Source: Mycobacterium sp. HUMS_12744610
GTDB lineage: Bacteria > Actinomycetota > Actinomycetes > Mycobacteriales > Mycobacteriaceae
DNA length: 64,000 nucleotides
Reading direction: 5' to 3'
Assembly: GCF_041206865.1 (NCBI RefSeq)
Contig: NZ_JBGEDP010000001.1
Coordinates: forward strand, 3,162,001-3,226,000
The notes beneath the pieces are model-generated. The model had not been told where the DNA came from and did no database searches. It saw only the letters and a list, made by a program, of their open reading frames with translations. Each line of letters opens with the position of its first letter. The stretch's first letter is position 1. Positions 23,686-34,058 of the stretch are shown here, piece by piece. The translations under genes and the position numbers were made by a program.

Positions 23686-24615
23686 ATGGTGAGCGGACCC
23701 CCTGACAAGGCCTTCACGACACGGCACGTCGTGGACCCCGGCCTGCGCACCGCCGCGCGGTTCCTGCCCCGCGGATACGCGCTGCACCGCGGGTACAAGC
23801 TGCAGCGAAAGCTTATGGCGGCCCTGGGTAACGCCGGCCGGTTGCGCGACACGCCGGTCGCCGCCGTCAACGAGCACGTCACCGTTCGCCTGCACCGCCC
23901 GGCCGGGCCACCCGACCGGGCACCCGCGCTGCTGTGGATCCACGGGGGCGGCACCATCATGGGGGTCGCCGCCCAGGACGACAAGTATCTCCGCAAGCTG
24001 TGCCGGCGCACCGGGATCGCGGCGGCGGCCGTCGAACACCGACTGGCGCCCGAGCATCCCTACCCCACGCCAGTCGAGGACTGCTATGCGGCCCTCCTTT
24101 GGCTGGCGCGCCAGCCGTGGGTGGACCCGGATCGGGTCGCCGTCGGGGGCGCCAGTGCCGGTGGGCATTTCGCGGCGGCCGTGGCCCAGCGCGCCCATGA
24201 TCGGGGCGACGTCGAGCTCGCCTTCCAGATGCTGGTGTATCCGATGCTCGACGATCGCACCGGCGCCGGAGGCGATGGGCCCAGACGCATCATGTGGACC
24301 GAGAGCGACAACCAGCTGGCGTGGCGCTGGTACCTCGACGGCGCCGATCCGCTCGAGGCGGTGCCGGGGCGGCGCAAAGACCTGTCCGGTCTCGCCCCGG
24401 CCTGGATCGGGGTCGGCACGTTGGACCTCTTCTACGCCGAGTGCGTGGAGTATGCCCGGCGGCTTCGCAACGCCGGTGTCCCCGTGCACCAGGAGCTCGC
24501 GCCGGGCGCCTTTCATGCGTTCGACCAGATCGCCGACAAGGCACCCATTTCGGTGAACTTTCTCGACAGCCAGTGCGCCCATCTGGGCGCTGCGCTGGCG
24601 GCCCCGCATCGCTGA
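23686..24615 (+). CDS. Alpha/beta hydrolase of the hormone-sensitive lipase family
   Basis: 309 residues. Oxyanion-hole motif LLWIHGGGTIMG, nucleophile elbow GGASAGGHFAAAV, the acid in WIGVGTLDLFYAE and the His in GAFHAFDQIAD complete the triad. Class IV (HSL, LipH/LipN-like) carboxylesterases hydrolyse short to medium acyl esters. The ATG at 23686 precedes VSGPPDKAF; longer frames run into non-coding DNA. It lies upstream of the TetR/MmpS/MmpL block, 73 bases from the TetR start. Confidence 0.85.
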   Translation: MVSGPPDKAFTTRHVVDPGLRTAARFLPRGYALHRGYKLQRKLMAALGNAGRLRDTPVAAVNEHVTVRLHRPAGPPDRAPALLWIHGGGTIMGVAAQDDKYLRKLCRRTGIAAAAVEHRLAPEHPYPTPVEDCYAALLWLARQPWVDPDRVAVGGASAGGHFAAAVAQRAHDRGDVELAFQMLVYPMLDDRTGAGGDGPRRIMWTESDNQLAWRWYLDGADPLEAVPGRRKDLSGLAPAWIGVGTLDLFYAECVEYARRLRNAGVPVHQELAPGAFHAFDQIADKAPISVNFLDSQCAHLGAALAAPHR

Positions 24616-24661
24616 GGCCGGCCGGATCGGCATGCGATCCATCACGTTGTGACTGCAGAGT

Positions 24662-24676
24662 TTGCAGATTGTGCAA
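24662..24676. promoter_or_regulatory. TTGCA-N5-TGCAA operator upstream of the TetR gene
   Basis: TTGCAGATTGTGCAA is a perfect 5-base inverted repeat with a 5-base spacer, 12 bases before the ATG at 24689. The same architecture recurs at 25319-25333 before mmpS, which makes it a strong candidate for the binding site of this TetR regulator. Confidence 0.65.
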
Positions 24677-24688
24677 CTATTGAGTGCT

Positions 24689-25297
24689 ATGGCCAATCAG
24701 ATCGGACTCCGCGAGCGCCGGCGCCGCCAGACGAGCATGGACATCCGGGACGCCGTCGTGCGCCTGGCCAGCGAACGCAGCTTCGACCGGGTCACGATCG
24801 ACGAGATCTGCGTCGAGGCCGGCATCTCCTCTCGCACCTTCTTCAACTACTTTCCCAACAAAGAATCCGCGATCGCCTACGGCCCCTCCGACATCCCCCC
24901 GGAACTCGTCGCCGAGTTCGTCGCGTCCGGACCGGCTCCCTACTCGGTGGTGCTGGCGGAACTGATCACGCTGGCGGCCCACCACCTTCGCGACGCGCCG
25001 CCCAAGCGCGAGCAGGCGGTGTGCATGTTGCAGCTCGCCAAAACCACCCCCGCGGTGCTGGCCGCCTTCCTCGCCGACTTGGAGCGCTTCCAAACCCACC
25101 TGACCGACATCGTCGCGCGCCGCCAGGGTATGCGGCCCGACGACGAGGTCCCCGCGATGATTTCCGCCCTGGCATTGACGGCCGTGCGCTCGGGTATCGA
25201 GCGCTGGTCTGGTGGCAAGCCCGAGGACGCCGACGACACGCCGATGCCCTACGTGGAGCGCGCCGCCGCGCTGGTCCACAGCATCTTCACGAAGTGA
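24689..25297 (+). CDS. TetR-family regulator of the adjacent mmpS/mmpL operon
   Basis: 202 residues from MANQIGLRERRRRQTS. Helix-turn-helix: IRDAVVRLASERSFDRVTID, EICVEAGISSRTFFNYFPNK. The ligand-binding half is helical, ending VERAAALVHSIFTK. The upstream in-frame TTG at 24662 would overlap the operator, so the ATG at 24689 is preferred. The shared TTGCA-N5-TGCAA sites at its own start and before mmpS indicate that it represses both itself and the transporter. Confidence 0.88.
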   Translation: MANQIGLRERRRRQTSMDIRDAVVRLASERSFDRVTIDEICVEAGISSRTFFNYFPNKESAIAYGPSDIPPELVAEFVASGPAPYSVVLAELITLAAHHLRDAPPKREQAVCMLQLAKTTPAVLAAFLADLERFQTHLTDIVARRQGMRPDDEVPAMISALALTAVRSGIERWSGGKPEDADDTPMPYVERAAALVHSIFTK

Positions 25298-25318
25298 CGC
25301 AAAACACCGCCAACGAAC

Positions 25319-25333
25319 TTGCATAGACTGCAA
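25319..25333. promoter_or_regulatory. TTGCA-N5-TGCAA operator upstream of mmpS
   Basis: TTGCATAGACTGCAA has the same 5-5-5 inverted repeat as the site before the TetR gene. It lies 22 bases beyond the TetR stop codon and about 200 bases before mmpS, overlapping an AT-rich stretch (ATATGC, TACTATGC) that could hold the promoter. Confidence 0.65.
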
Positions 25334-25529
25334 AATATGCACAACATGTACTATGCTCTGATCGCGGTCACGCTAAGCGGTTCGGGGGCGCAGACTCATC
25401 GCAACGTCTGACGATCGCCTACGGATTCCGTTGTAGCGCAAGCGATCAGCGCCGCTCCCGTTCCCGCCCACGGGGCAACCCCGACGACGTCCACACCGCT
25501 GTTGCGCGACGAGGAAGGAAAGCACCCGG

Positions 25530-25964
25530 GTGCAGATATCGAAGGTTGTGCGCAACGCGTGGCTACCGCTGTTGATCACGGCGGTGGTCGTGGTCGGTGG
25601 CTTCACCGTGGCGCGGGTCAAGTCGTTCTTCGGGGAGAACAACACGGGCGTCATGATCAGCCCCCGGCGCGATGAATCCACACCGTTCAAGCCCAAAGTC
25701 GTCAAATACGAGGTCTTCGGCTCGGCCAGTCACGCCAACGTGAACTATCTCGACCTCAGCGCCGACCCGCAGCGCGTCGACAATGCGCCGCTGCCGTGGA
25801 CGCTGGTCCTGTCCACGACCGCCCCGTCGGTCTTCCCGAACATCTCGGCACAAAGCAGCGGTGACCAACTCGGTTGCCGCATCACCATCGATGACGAAGT
25901 CAAGGACGAGAACATGACCACCGGTGTGCACGCCCTGACCTTCTGCTTGGTGAAGTCGGCATGA
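25530..25964 (+). CDS. MmpS-family membrane accessory protein
   Basis: 144 residues from a GTG with GGAAGGAAAG upstream. One N-terminal membrane helix ([20 protein letters not shown]) and an exported beta-sandwich: [33 protein letters not shown], and the paired Cys ([20 protein letters not shown]). MmpS proteins work with the cognate MmpL. It overlaps mmpL by four bases (ATGA), so the two are translationally coupled. Confidence 0.92.
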   Translation: MQISKVVRNAWLPLLITAVVVVGGFTVARVKSFFGENNTGVMISPRRDESTPFKPKVVKYEVFGSASHANVNYLDLSADPQRVDNAPLPWTLVLSTTAPSVFPNISAQSSGDQLGCRITIDDEVKDENMTTGVHALTFCLVKSA

Positions 25965-28855
25965 GCAGACACCTGGACGACACCGCTCCGATCGCCGCCG
26001 TCAAAGAGCGGCCTGCGATACCGCGCCTCATCCGGAAGTTCGCCGTGCCCGTCATCCTCGGCTGGATCGCGGTCATCGCGGTACTCAACATCGTCGTACC
26101 CCAGCTGGACGAGGTCGGCAAGATGCGCTCCGTGTCGATGGCCCCCGACGATGCGCAATCGGTCATAGCGACGAAACGCATGGGCGCGGTGTTCCACGAG
26201 TACAAGTCCAACAGCTCGGCGATGATCGTGCTGGAGGGCCAGCAGCCGCTCGGTGACGCGGCCCACGCCTATTACGACGAGATCGTCAAGAAGCTCGACG
26301 CCGACACCAAACACGTTGAGCACGTGCAGGACTTCTGGAGCGATCCGCTCACCGGTGCGGGCGCCCAGAGCAACGACGGCAAGGCCGCCTACGTGCAGGT
26401 CTATCTGGCCGGCAACCAGGGTGAAGCCCTCGCCAACGAATCGGTGGAAGCCGTCCAGCGCATCGTCAAAAGTGTGCCCGCCCCCCAAGGGGTGAAGGCC
26501 TACGTCACCGGGCCCGGAGCGCTGTCGGCGGACCAGCACGAGGCCGGCGACCGCAGCCTGCAACTCATCACGGCGGCGACCTTCACGGTGATCATCGCGA
26601 TGCTGCTGCTGGTCTACCGGTCGGTCGTCACGGTGTTGCTCACATTGCTGATGGTGGTGTTCGAGCTTTCCGCCGCCCGGGGCATGGTCGCCTTTCTGGG
26701 CTACTACAACATCATCGGGCTCTCCACGTTCGCCACGAACTTGTTGGTCACGTTGGCGATCGCGGCCGCCACCGACTATGCGATCTTCTTGATCGGCCGA
26801 TATCAGGAGGCCCGGTCGGTCGGCGAATCCCGGGAAGACGCCTACTACACCATGTACCACGGCACCGCCCACGTCGTGCTCGGGTCGGGCCTGACCATCG
26901 CCGGCGCCACGTTCTGCCTGCACTTCACCAACCTGCCCTACTTTCAGACGCTGGGAATCCCGTTGGCAATCGGCATGGTGGTGGTCGTCGCCGCGGCGCT
27001 GACGCTCGGCCCTGCCGTCATCTCGGTGGCATCGCGTTTCCGCAAGACACTGGAACCCAAACGGTCACAACGGATCCGCGGGTGGCGCAAGGTCGGCGCT
27101 CTCGTCGTCCGGTGGCCCGGACCCATCCTGGTGATGACGATCATGGTCGCACTGGTCGGCCTGCTCACCCTGCCCGGCTACCGCACCAACTACAACGACC
27201 GCAACTACCTGCCGGCGGACCTGCCCGCCAACGAGGGTTACGCCGCCGCGGACCGGCACTTCTCAAAAGCGCGGATGAATCCCGAAATGCTGATGATCGA
27301 AAGCGACCACGATCTGCGCAATTCCGCGGACTTCCTAGTCATCGACAAGATCGCCAAGGCGGTCTTCCGGCTCCCCGGAATCGGTCGCGTGCAGGCCATC
27401 ACCCGGCCGGAGGGCACGCCGATCGAGCACACCTCGATCCCGTTCCAGATCAGCATGCAGGGTGTCACCCAGCAGATGAACCAGAAGTACCAGGAAGACC
27501 AGATGGCCGACATGCTCCACCAGGCCGACATGATGCAGACGACCATCAACGACATGACCAAGATGCAGAGCATCACCACGCAGATGGCCGACAACATGCA
27601 CGTCATGGTCAAAAAGATGCACGATATGACCATGGACGTTGCCCAATTGCGGGACAACATGGCCGATTTCGAGGACTTCTTCCGGCCCATCCGCAGCTAC
27701 TTCTACTGGGAGAAGCACTGCTACGACATCCCGGTGTGCTATTCGCTGCGGTCCGTGTTCGACGCCCTCGACGGCATCGACACGATGACCGACGACATCC
27801 AGAGCCTGCTGCCCGTCATGGATCGCCTCGACGCCCTGATGCCCCAGATGGTGGCGCTGATGCCCGGGATGATCGAGAACATGAAGGCCATGAAGACGAC
27901 GATGCTTACCATGTATTCGACGCAGAAAGGGTTGCAGGATCAGCAGAACGAGGCGCAGAAGAACGCCAGCGCGATGGGCAAGGCGTTCGACGCGTCCAAG
28001 AACGACGACTCGTTCTATCTGCCGCCGGAGACGTTCAACAATGCCGAGTTCAAGAAGGGCATGAAGAACTTCATCTCCCCCGATGGCCATGCCGTGCGCT
28101 TCATCATCAGCCATGACGGCGATCCGATGTCGGCCGAGGGCATCGCGCACATCGCCGCGATCAAGAAGGCCGCCTACGAGGCTGTCAAAGGCACGCCGCT
28201 GGAGGGCTCGAAGATCTATCTCGGCGGGACCGCGGCAATGTACAAGGACCTCAGGGACGGCAACACCTACGACCTGTTGATCGCCGGAATCGCCTCGCTG
28301 TGCCTGATTTTCATCATCATGCTGATCATCACACGCGGGGTCGTGGCCTCGGCGGTCATCGTGGGCACCGTCCTGCTGTCGCTGGGCGCGTCCTTCGGGC
28401 TCTCGGTGCTGATCTGGCAGCACCTCATCGGCATCGAACTGCACTGGATGGTGCTCGCGATGTCGGTCATCATCCTGCTGGCCGTCGGCGCCGACTACAA
28501 CCTGCTGTTGGTGGCGCGGTTCAAGGAGGAGATCTACGCCGGTTTGAACACCGGCATCATCCGGTCGATGGGCGGCACCGGCTCGGTCGTCACCTCGGCG
28601 GGGCTGGTGTTCGCCTTCACGATGATGACGATGGCGGTCAGCGAGCTGACCGTGATCGGCCAGGTCGGCACCACCATCGGCCTCGGCCTGCTCTTCGACA
28701 CGCTGATCGTCCGCTCGCTGATGACCCCGGCGATCGCCGCGCTGCTGGGCAAGTGGTTCTGGTGGCCGCAGCGGGTCCGGCAGCGGCCCAAGCCGTCACC
28801 GTGGCCCAAGCCGGTCCCGGCCGAGCAGCCCGAGTTCGCTTCGACCCTGCGCTGA
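25961..28855 (+). CDS. MmpL-family RND transporter
   Basis: 964 residues, typical for MmpL4/5-type proteins. Membrane helix 1 ([20 protein letters not shown]), a periplasmic loop, then helices 2-6 with the proton-relay region [17 protein letters not shown], a second large loop with a long Met-rich coiled coil ([20 protein letters not shown] and repeats) and a Cys pair ([12 protein letters not shown]), and helices 7-12 with [15 protein letters not shown]. The two D-Y pairs mark the proton-driven RND core. The substrate could be a siderophore, lipid or drug; it is controlled by the upstream TetR. Confidence 0.93.
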   Translation: MSRHLDDTAPIAAVKERPAIPRLIRKFAVPVILGWIAVIAVLNIVVPQLDEVGKMRSVSMAPDDAQSVIATKRMGAVFHEYKSNSSAMIVLEGQQPLGDAAHAYYDEIVKKLDADTKHVEHVQDFWSDPLTGAGAQSNDGKAAYVQVYLAGNQGEALANESVEAVQRIVKSVPAPQGVKAYVTGPGALSADQHEAGDRSLQLITAATFTVIIAMLLLVYRSVVTVLLTLLMVVFELSAARGMVAFLGYYNIIGLSTFATNLLVTLAIAAATDYAIFLIGRYQEARSVGESREDAYYTMYHGTAHVVLGSGLTIAGATFCLHFTNLPYFQTLGIPLAIGMVVVVAAALTLGPAVISVASRFRKTLEPKRSQRIRGWRKVGALVVRWPGPILVMTIMVALVGLLTLPGYRTNYNDRNYLPADLPANEGYAAADRHFSKARMNPEMLMIESDHDLRNSADFLVIDKIAKAVFRLPGIGRVQAITRPEGTPIEHTSIPFQISMQGVTQQMNQKYQEDQMADMLHQADMMQTTINDMTKMQSITTQMADNMHVMVKKMHDMTMDVAQLRDNMADFEDFFRPIRSYFYWEKHCYDIPVCYSLRSVFDALDGIDTMTDDIQSLLPVMDRLDALMPQMVALMPGMIENMKAMKTTMLTMYSTQKGLQDQQNEAQKNASAMGKAFDASKNDDSFYLPPETFNNAEFKKGMKNFISPDGHAVRFIISHDGDPMSAEGIAHIAAIKKAAYEAVKGTPLEGSKIYLGGTAAMYKDLRDGNTYDLLIAGIASLCLIFIIMLIITRGVVASAVIVGTVLLSLGASFGLSVLIWQHLIGIELHWMVLAMSVIILLAVGADYNLLLVARFKEEIYAGLNTGIIRSMGGTGSVVTSAGLVFAFTMMTMAVSELTVIGQVGTTIGLGLLFDTLIVRSLMTPAIAALLGKWFWWPQRVRQRPKPSPWPKPVPAEQPEFASTLR

Positions 28856-28862
28856 CGCGAGG

Positions 28863-29645
28863 CTACGTCACCCACTCCGGTTGCTCGCCGATGTCGGCCG
28901 CGGAGAAGTCCTTGTGGCCCAAGCCTGCCGTGGTGCCGCCGTCCACGACGAACTCCGAGCCGGTCGAATAGCTGGACTCGTCGCTGGCGAGATAGACCAC
29001 CAGGTGGGAAACCTCTCTGGGGTCGGCGGCGCGCCCCAGCGCGGTCTGGAAGAGATCGTCGGGAACCCACTCGGTCATGGGCGTCTTGATGAGCCCGGGA
29101 TGGATCGAGTTCACCCGGATCCCGCTCGGGCCCAGCTCCAGTGCCGCCGATTTGGTCAGCCCGCGGACGGCGAATTTGGTTGCGGTGTAACCGTGGCAGG
29201 CGATAGTGCCGGCCATCCCCTCGATGGAGGAGATGTTGATAATCGAGCCGCGTCCCGCTTCCTTCATGGGTTTGACCACGGCGCGGATGCCGAGGAAGAC
29301 CCCGGTCAGGTTGATGTCGAGGATCCGCTGCCACTCGGAGAGCTCATAGTCCTCCAGCGTGCCGATGTTGATGATGCCGGCGTTGTTCACCAGCACGTCG
29401 ACACCGCCGAACTCGGCCAGCGTGGTGGCGACCGCCGCCTCCCACTGCTCGGGTTTGGTGACGTCCAGGTGCACATAGCGGGCGGCGTCACCGACTTCGG
29501 CGGCCACCGCCTTGCCCTCGTCGTCGAGGATGTCGCCGAAGACCACCTTGGCGCCCTCACCGACCAGCATGCGCACGTGCGAGGCCCCCATCCCCCGCGC
29601 GCCGCCGCTGACGAGCGCGACCTTTCCCGCCAACCGATCCGCCAC
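28863..29645 (-). CDS. fabG3: 20-beta-hydroxysteroid-dehydrogenase-like SDR (FabG3, Rv2002-like)
   Basis: 260 residues from a GTG at 29645 (VADRLAGKVALVSGGARGMG). NAD-binding glycine motif GGARGMG, DVTKPEQW with the adenine-binding Asp, NNAGIINIG, catalytic Ser in INISSIEG and Tyr/Lys in GYTATKFAVRG. Ending EFVVDGGTTAG...EQPEWVT. The sequence is almost the same as the M. tuberculosis FabG3 I remember, an NADH-dependent 20-beta-hydroxysteroid dehydrogenase. Convergent with mmpL, seven bases apart. Confidence 0.88.
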   Translation of the reverse strand: MADRLAGKVALVSGGARGMGASHVRMLVGEGAKVVFGDILDDEGKAVAAEVGDAARYVHLDVTKPEQWEAAVATTLAEFGGVDVLVNNAGIINIGTLEDYELSEWQRILDINLTGVFLGIRAVVKPMKEAGRGSIINISSIEGMAGTIACHGYTATKFAVRGLTKSAALELGPSGIRVNSIHPGLIKTPMTEWVPDDLFQTALGRAADPREVSHLVVYLASDESSYSTGSEFVVDGGTTAGLGHKDFSAADIGEQPEWVT

Positions 29646-29806
29646 CGCATGTCTCCCGTCGTGTCGCAGGGTCGTTAGCACCATACAGATGCGTGCAGAT
29701 GTATGACCAGGGGTTGAGGGCTTCCACCGGGACTTTCGGCCCTCGCGATCGCCGCCCCGCCACGGAAGCATGGATGCCAACCCCCAGACCGTGGCGAGGA
29801 CCGCAC

Positions 29807-30862
29807 ATGCCTGATCCACAAGACCGCGAACGCGACGGGTCGCCGTCGGGCAGCAGCCCGCGCGGGTCCGCACCGTGCTACCTGCCGAATGTGATCGCGG
29901 CGATCGCCGCGAGCGTGGGCATCGTGGTCGGCAGCGCGGGCCCCTGGGCGAGCCGCGCCTGGATCGCTGCGAACGGTGCCCCAGCCGGCATCTGGTGGCA
30001 GGGACAAACCACCTTCGCCCTCGCGGCCGTTGCCGGCGCCGCGTTGTTCATCCTGCTGCACCGCGTGCGGATCGGGTCGGGCACGCGGTGGCTGCTCGCA
30101 CTGGCGTGGCTCGCCCCGGGCGCAGGGCTGGTGTGTCTGCTCATCGCGATGGTCAACATCGTCAACGTGACATCGGCCGCCGACCGACTGGTCGGCCTCC
30201 ACGTCGGTTGGGGCTTGTGGCTGGTCGCCATCTCCGCTGTGGTGCTGTGCGCCATGGCATCCGTGGCCGCCGCACAGGTCGGTGCGGTGATCAGAGGTTC
30301 CCGGGCAGGGGTCCACGCGGCGATCGCGATCTCGGTGCCGATCTTGCTCGGCGTCGCCCTCTACGTCCCGATCCGCTGGGCCGCGGTCAGCCCGCACCCC
30401 GGCCGGGACCCGCAACCGCCGATCAGCGCGCCGGTGCCCGTGCTCTCACCGCAGTCACCGCCATCGACGGCGATTCCGGCCACCGTCGCGCCCCAATCGC
30501 CCGAAATCGCCGAGGTGCAGCAGCTGTGGCTGACCGCCCTGCAGAAGCATCACCCGGTCCAGGACTTCCTGGCCGCCGTGCAAGCGGCCGGCGTCACCGG
30601 GCTGGAACCGGCGCTGTTGAACAACGGTTACCGGGTGTGCGGGGAACTCTGGAATGGCGGCATGGACGGTGTCCAGGCGGCCAAGGACCTGCAGAAGCGC
30701 TATCCGACACTGACCCTCAAACAAGCGGCTCAATTCGTTCTCGCCGCAGCTGAGAATCTGTGCCCGACGAGTGCCTATGCCGGTGTGTACAACTGGTGGG
30801 AATCCGGCGGCGGTGCCGGTGCCGGCGGCGGCGGCGGTGCCGCCGGCGGCGGCGGCGGATGA
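29807..30862 (+). CDS. Four-helix membrane protein with exported DUF732 domain and glycine-rich tail
   Basis: 351 residues from MPDPQDRERDG. Four membrane helices (NVIAAIAASVGIVVGSAGPW; FALAAVAGAALFILLHRV; WLLALAWLAPGAGLVCLLIA; LWLVAISAVVLCAMASVAAA, and a fifth possible at AIAISVPILLGVALYV), then a Pro-rich linker and a DUF732-like domain with two Cys (NNGYRVCGELWNG, AAENLCPTSAYAG). The last 20 residues are Gly/Ala repeats encoded by GGC-rich DNA. The function of DUF732 is unknown. Confidence 0.75.
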   Translation: MPDPQDRERDGSPSGSSPRGSAPCYLPNVIAAIAASVGIVVGSAGPWASRAWIAANGAPAGIWWQGQTTFALAAVAGAALFILLHRVRIGSGTRWLLALAWLAPGAGLVCLLIAMVNIVNVTSAADRLVGLHVGWGLWLVAISAVVLCAMASVAAAQVGAVIRGSRAGVHAAIAISVPILLGVALYVPIRWAAVSPHPGRDPQPPISAPVPVLSPQSPPSTAIPATVAPQSPEIAEVQQLWLTALQKHHPVQDFLAAVQAAGVTGLEPALLNNGYRVCGELWNGGMDGVQAAKDLQKRYPTLTLKQAAQFVLAAAENLCPTSAYAGVYNWWESGGGAGAGGGGGAAGGGGG

Positions 30863-30873
30863 CCGCTGAACTG

Positions 30874-31743
30874 CTACGGCCTGACCACATCGAAAATCGC
30901 CGCGGCGGAAGTGACCGCCTTGTCGGCGTTGCCCTCGTCGTGCAGCAGCATGCGCACACCGACGCGCCCGGACCCGCCCGCATGCGCCGTGCCCTCGACG
31001 CGGAACGGACCCACCTTGCCGCGCGACATGAACATGACGTGCCAGCTGACCACCTGCACCATGCGGGTGCCGGCCAGTTCGGCGGCCAAGTCGGTGGCCG
31101 CGGTTTCCAGGACGACGTGCTGGGGCCCGATGTGCAGGGCCGCGTCCGGCGAGGCGAGTTCGGCGCTGAGCGCGGGCAGCACCCAGTGGCCGTCGTCGCG
31201 CTGGCTGGCACCGAAGGCCTGCCACAGCGGCGGCAGTTCGGGCGAATCCTCGATCACCAATTCGGTGCCCGAAACGTCCATTCTGCCAAGGCCTTCCGGC
31301 GGGATCCCGATGATCGCGCCCTGGCCCTCGTTGAACGCGATGACCCGGGCGGGGTTGTCGGCGTCGACGATGGTGCACCGTCCGTACCCCATGGTCCGGC
31401 CCTGATGCACGATGCCCGATCCGACGATCTCGATCCTGCTGACGTCGTAGCCGGGGTCGACGATCTGCACCGAGGCGATCACGGGGTTGGGCACCGCGAC
31501 CATGTCGGTCTGGCACCCCTCCGGTGAGGAGATGGCCAGCGGTGCCACCAGGAGCCCGCCCGCCTCGTTGCGCATGTCGCGACGGATCGCGACGGTGTCG
31601 TCGGGGTCGCCGAGGTCCATCGACGAGTGCTTGCGGCCGATGTAGCGGTAGCTCAGCAGACCCGTCCAGCGGCGGAACAGTTCGTCGCGGTAGGCCGCAG
31701 AGTCGCCGGCCAACTCCCGGATGTCCCGCAGTTGGTCGCCCAC
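30874..31743 (-). CDS. Double-hotdog-fold protein, thioesterase-like
   Basis: 289 residues. No strict motif, but the pattern FRRWTGLLSYRYIGRKHSSM, RRDMRNEAGGLLVAPLAISS, and a C-terminal half WHVMFMSRGKVGPFRVEGTA through GVRMLLHDEGNADKAVTSAA fits proteins with two hotdog domains that handle acyl-CoA or aromatic-CoA thioesters. The ATG at 31743 lacks a strong ribosome site. A short gap separates it from the upstream hchA-like gene, so they may be co-transcribed. Confidence 0.6.
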   Translation of the reverse strand: MGDQLRDIRELAGDSAAYRDELFRRWTGLLSYRYIGRKHSSMDLGDPDDTVAIRRDMRNEAGGLLVAPLAISSPEGCQTDMVAVPNPVIASVQIVDPGYDVSRIEIVGSGIVHQGRTMGYGRCTIVDADNPARVIAFNEGQGAIIGIPPEGLGRMDVSGTELVIEDSPELPPLWQAFGASQRDDGHWVLPALSAELASPDAALHIGPQHVVLETAATDLAAELAGTRMVQVVSWHVMFMSRGKVGPFRVEGTAHAGGSGRVGVRMLLHDEGNADKAVTSAAAIFDVVRP

Positions 31744-31825
31744 TCCCGGCCGCCTTTCCCCGATGTCGGGCTATCGCACTGCTGAGCGACTGTACAGACC
31801 CGGGGCGGGAGCGGCCAGGAGCTGA

Positions 31826-32701
31826 TCAGCCGTCGACGGCTTCGAGCAACGCCTCGGCGGCAAGCCGGCCCAGCGCGTCGGACGCGAGCGGGCTGTCGCC
31901 GGTGAGCAGCCGGCGATCCTGGTGGACCTTGCCGGTCATGTCGTCGTTGAGGATCTTCAGGCCCTGCTTGCCCAGCAGATCCCCGACGAGCCACGGGAGA
32001 CGGCCCGGCAGGTAGCCGATCTCGATGTTCGGCCCCTTGTCGAGTGCGTCGGGGAAAACACAGACCGAGTAGCCCTTGAACGGTGACTCCTCCTTGTCCA
32101 GCGCGCCGGCGAGCAACGCGGCCGGGCCGTGACAGAGCGTGATGATGAACTTGTCGTTGGCCAAGGCCCAGTCGAGCGTGCGCCCCACGATCCGGCTGTC
32201 CGGAAGTCCCACCAGCGCGCCGTGGCCACCCGGGATGAACACGGCCAGGTAGGGGGATTCGGGCCCCAGCTCGTGATCGACGACGTCCGAAAGCCTCTTG
32301 GGCTGTTTGAGCTTCGGCTTGAGGGCCTCGTAGGTCGACAGCACCGCCTCGTCCTCGCGCGGCATCGCCCAGAGCTCCAGTTTGGCCGGGTAGCCGGAGA
32401 TGGTCGCGACGTCGACGTCGAAACCGGTCTCCATCAGGTGGTGCAGGGGGAGCAGCGTCTCGACGGGGTGGTTGCCGGTGGAGAACATCGTGCCGTTCTC
32501 CAGCAGGACGTAGCGCTCCTCGGTCGCGATCAGGAGCACTTTCCACCTGCCGCCGATGTATGCGCCCGGGTGCTGCACACCGTCGAAGTCGGTCTTGGGC
32601 GACGTGTACTCGTTCAGCGAGTACGCGGAGGGGAAGAATGCGTTGTCCTCCGCCTCGTCGGGCCTGGGGTCCTTACTCAGATCGTCTGCACCGGATGCCA
32701 T
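31826..32701 (-). CDS. hchA: HchA/Hsp31-like glyoxalase III (DJ-1/PfpI superfamily)
   Basis: 291 residues from [12 protein letters not shown]. Domain layout of HchA: long N-terminal extension ([38 protein letters not shown]), [13 protein letters not shown], and the nucleophile elbow with catalytic Cys in [34 protein letters not shown] is the conserved C-terminal segment. These enzymes convert methylglyoxal to D-lactate without glutathione and have been described as deglycases/chaperones. A GTG at 32728 could add nine residues. Confidence 0.85.
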   Translation of the reverse strand: MASGADDLSKDPRPDEAEDNAFFPSAYSLNEYTSPKTDFDGVQHPGAYIGGRWKVLLIATEERYVLLENGTMFSTGNHPVETLLPLHHLMETGFDVDVATISGYPAKLELWAMPREDEAVLSTYEALKPKLKQPKRLSDVVDHELGPESPYLAVFIPGGHGALVGLPDSRIVGRTLDWALANDKFIITLCHGPAALLAGALDKEESPFKGYSVCVFPDALDKGPNIEIGYLPGRLPWLVGDLLGKQGLKILNDDMTGKVHQDRRLLTGDSPLASDALGRLAAEALLEAVDG

Positions 32702-32741
32702 CCAGGGGTACTGCCCGCGCGGGAGCACCCGTAAACGCTCA

Positions 32742-33965
32742 TCACGAGAATCTGCCCCGCCGCACCTGGTTGAACGGCACGCCGCGGTCGGCTGCGTACT
32801 CGCGCGGAAAGTTCAGGACCCGCTCGCCGATCACGTTGCGTGCCATCTCCGTGGTGCCGCCGCCGATGCTGGCGGCCTGGCGCCCCAGATAGCGCGTGCC
32901 GACGTCGAGCAGGCCCGCCGCGTCGTCGACGACGGCCGCCGAGCCGGCCACGGCCAGCGCGGTGTCGGTCTCGACGTCGTGCACCGCGGCCATCGACAGC
33001 CGGGTGATCGATCCCGCCGCCGGGGGCAGCGAACCGGCGACGACGGCGTGGAAGACGTGTTCGGCAAGTTGCCCGTGCACGGCCCGGTGCACCAGGGCCC
33101 GGCCGGCGCGCTCGCGCGCGCGTTCGCTGCCGCCTGCCTTCTCAACCAGCGACAGCAGGTCGATCGAAATGTCTTCGGCGTCGGCGATTCCGGGCCCGCT
33201 GGTGTACTCCGAACCATCCCCCATCGTGCGACGCTCGTGGTAGAGCTGCCGCGACGCGACGTCCCAGCCCTTGCCCGGTTCCCCGACGACGGCGTCGTCG
33301 CCCAGGACGACGTCGTCGAGGAACTCCTCGCAGAACTCGACCGAGCCGTTGACCTGCTTGATGCGGTTGATCGTCACGCCGGGATGCCGCAGCGGCAGCA
33401 GGAACATCGTCAGGCCCTCGTGCTTGGGCACGGCCCAGTCGGTGCGGGCCAGGCACAGGCCGTAATCGGCGGCGAACGCCCAGGTGCTCCACGTCTTGGC
33501 GCCATTGAGGATCCACCGGCCGTCCCGGCGTTCAGCGCGAGTGATGACGCCGGCCAGGTCCGAGCCGCCGCTGGGCTCGGACAGCAGCTGCACGAGCACC
33601 TCGTCGCCGCGCAGCGCCGCGCCGATGTGGGTGCGTTTCTGCGCTTCGCTGCCCATGTCGAGGATCGTCGCGCAGCAGATGGCGAACGAGGGCACGTTGA
33701 GCAGCAGCGGCATCTCGTAGGCGGCGGTCTCGGCGTCGAACACCTTCTTGTACTCGTAACCCAGTCCGAGCCCGCCGTAATCGCGGGGAAAGCAGATGCC
33801 CGCGAATCCCCCGTCGTACAGCCGCTTTTGCAGTTCGCGGGCCCGCTGCCAGGACTCCGGCGCGTCACGCTCGAGCGCCCTGGCCTTGTCGGGGTCCAGT
33901 GGCGGCATGTTCTCGGCGAGCCAGGCCCTGGCCCGGCCGCGAAATTCCGTGACCGACTCCGTCAC
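32742..33965 (-). CDS. Acyl-CoA dehydrogenase
   Basis: 407 residues. ACAD layout: helical N-domain ([20 protein letters not shown]), beta domain with the FAD-contacting [14 protein letters not shown] and [12 protein letters not shown], and C-terminal helices ending in [23 protein letters not shown]. The catalytic base cannot be placed with certainty. Mycobacterial ACADs of this kind often act as FadE heterodimers in steroid or branched-acyl degradation. Divergent from a SnoaL-like gene. Confidence 0.88.
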   Translation of the reverse strand: MTESVTEFRGRARAWLAENMPPLDPDKARALERDAPESWQRARELQKRLYDGGFAGICFPRDYGGLGLGYEYKKVFDAETAAYEMPLLLNVPSFAICCATILDMGSEAQKRTHIGAALRGDEVLVQLLSEPSGGSDLAGVITRAERRDGRWILNGAKTWSTWAFAADYGLCLARTDWAVPKHEGLTMFLLPLRHPGVTINRIKQVNGSVEFCEEFLDDVVLGDDAVVGEPGKGWDVASRQLYHERRTMGDGSEYTSGPGIADAEDISIDLLSLVEKAGGSERARERAGRALVHRAVHGQLAEHVFHAVVAGSLPPAAGSITRLSMAAVHDVETDTALAVAGSAAVVDDAAGLLDVGTRYLGRQAASIGGGTTEMARNVIGERVLNFPREYAADRGVPFNQVRRGRFS

Positions 33966-34058
33966 CGGGGACCTCCGTCCTTGCCCATCAGGACAGGTTT
34001 ACACTTCACGGAGTAAATGTCACGGCCAGCATCAACGATCAACCGGAATCGAGCCGCA

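Noticed and set aside
30790..30862. Glycine-rich C-terminus as a PE_PGRS-type protein
   Set aside because: The repeat is only about 20 residues at the end of a membrane/DUF732 protein. There is no PE domain and no GGAGG-type PGRS stretch of useful length.
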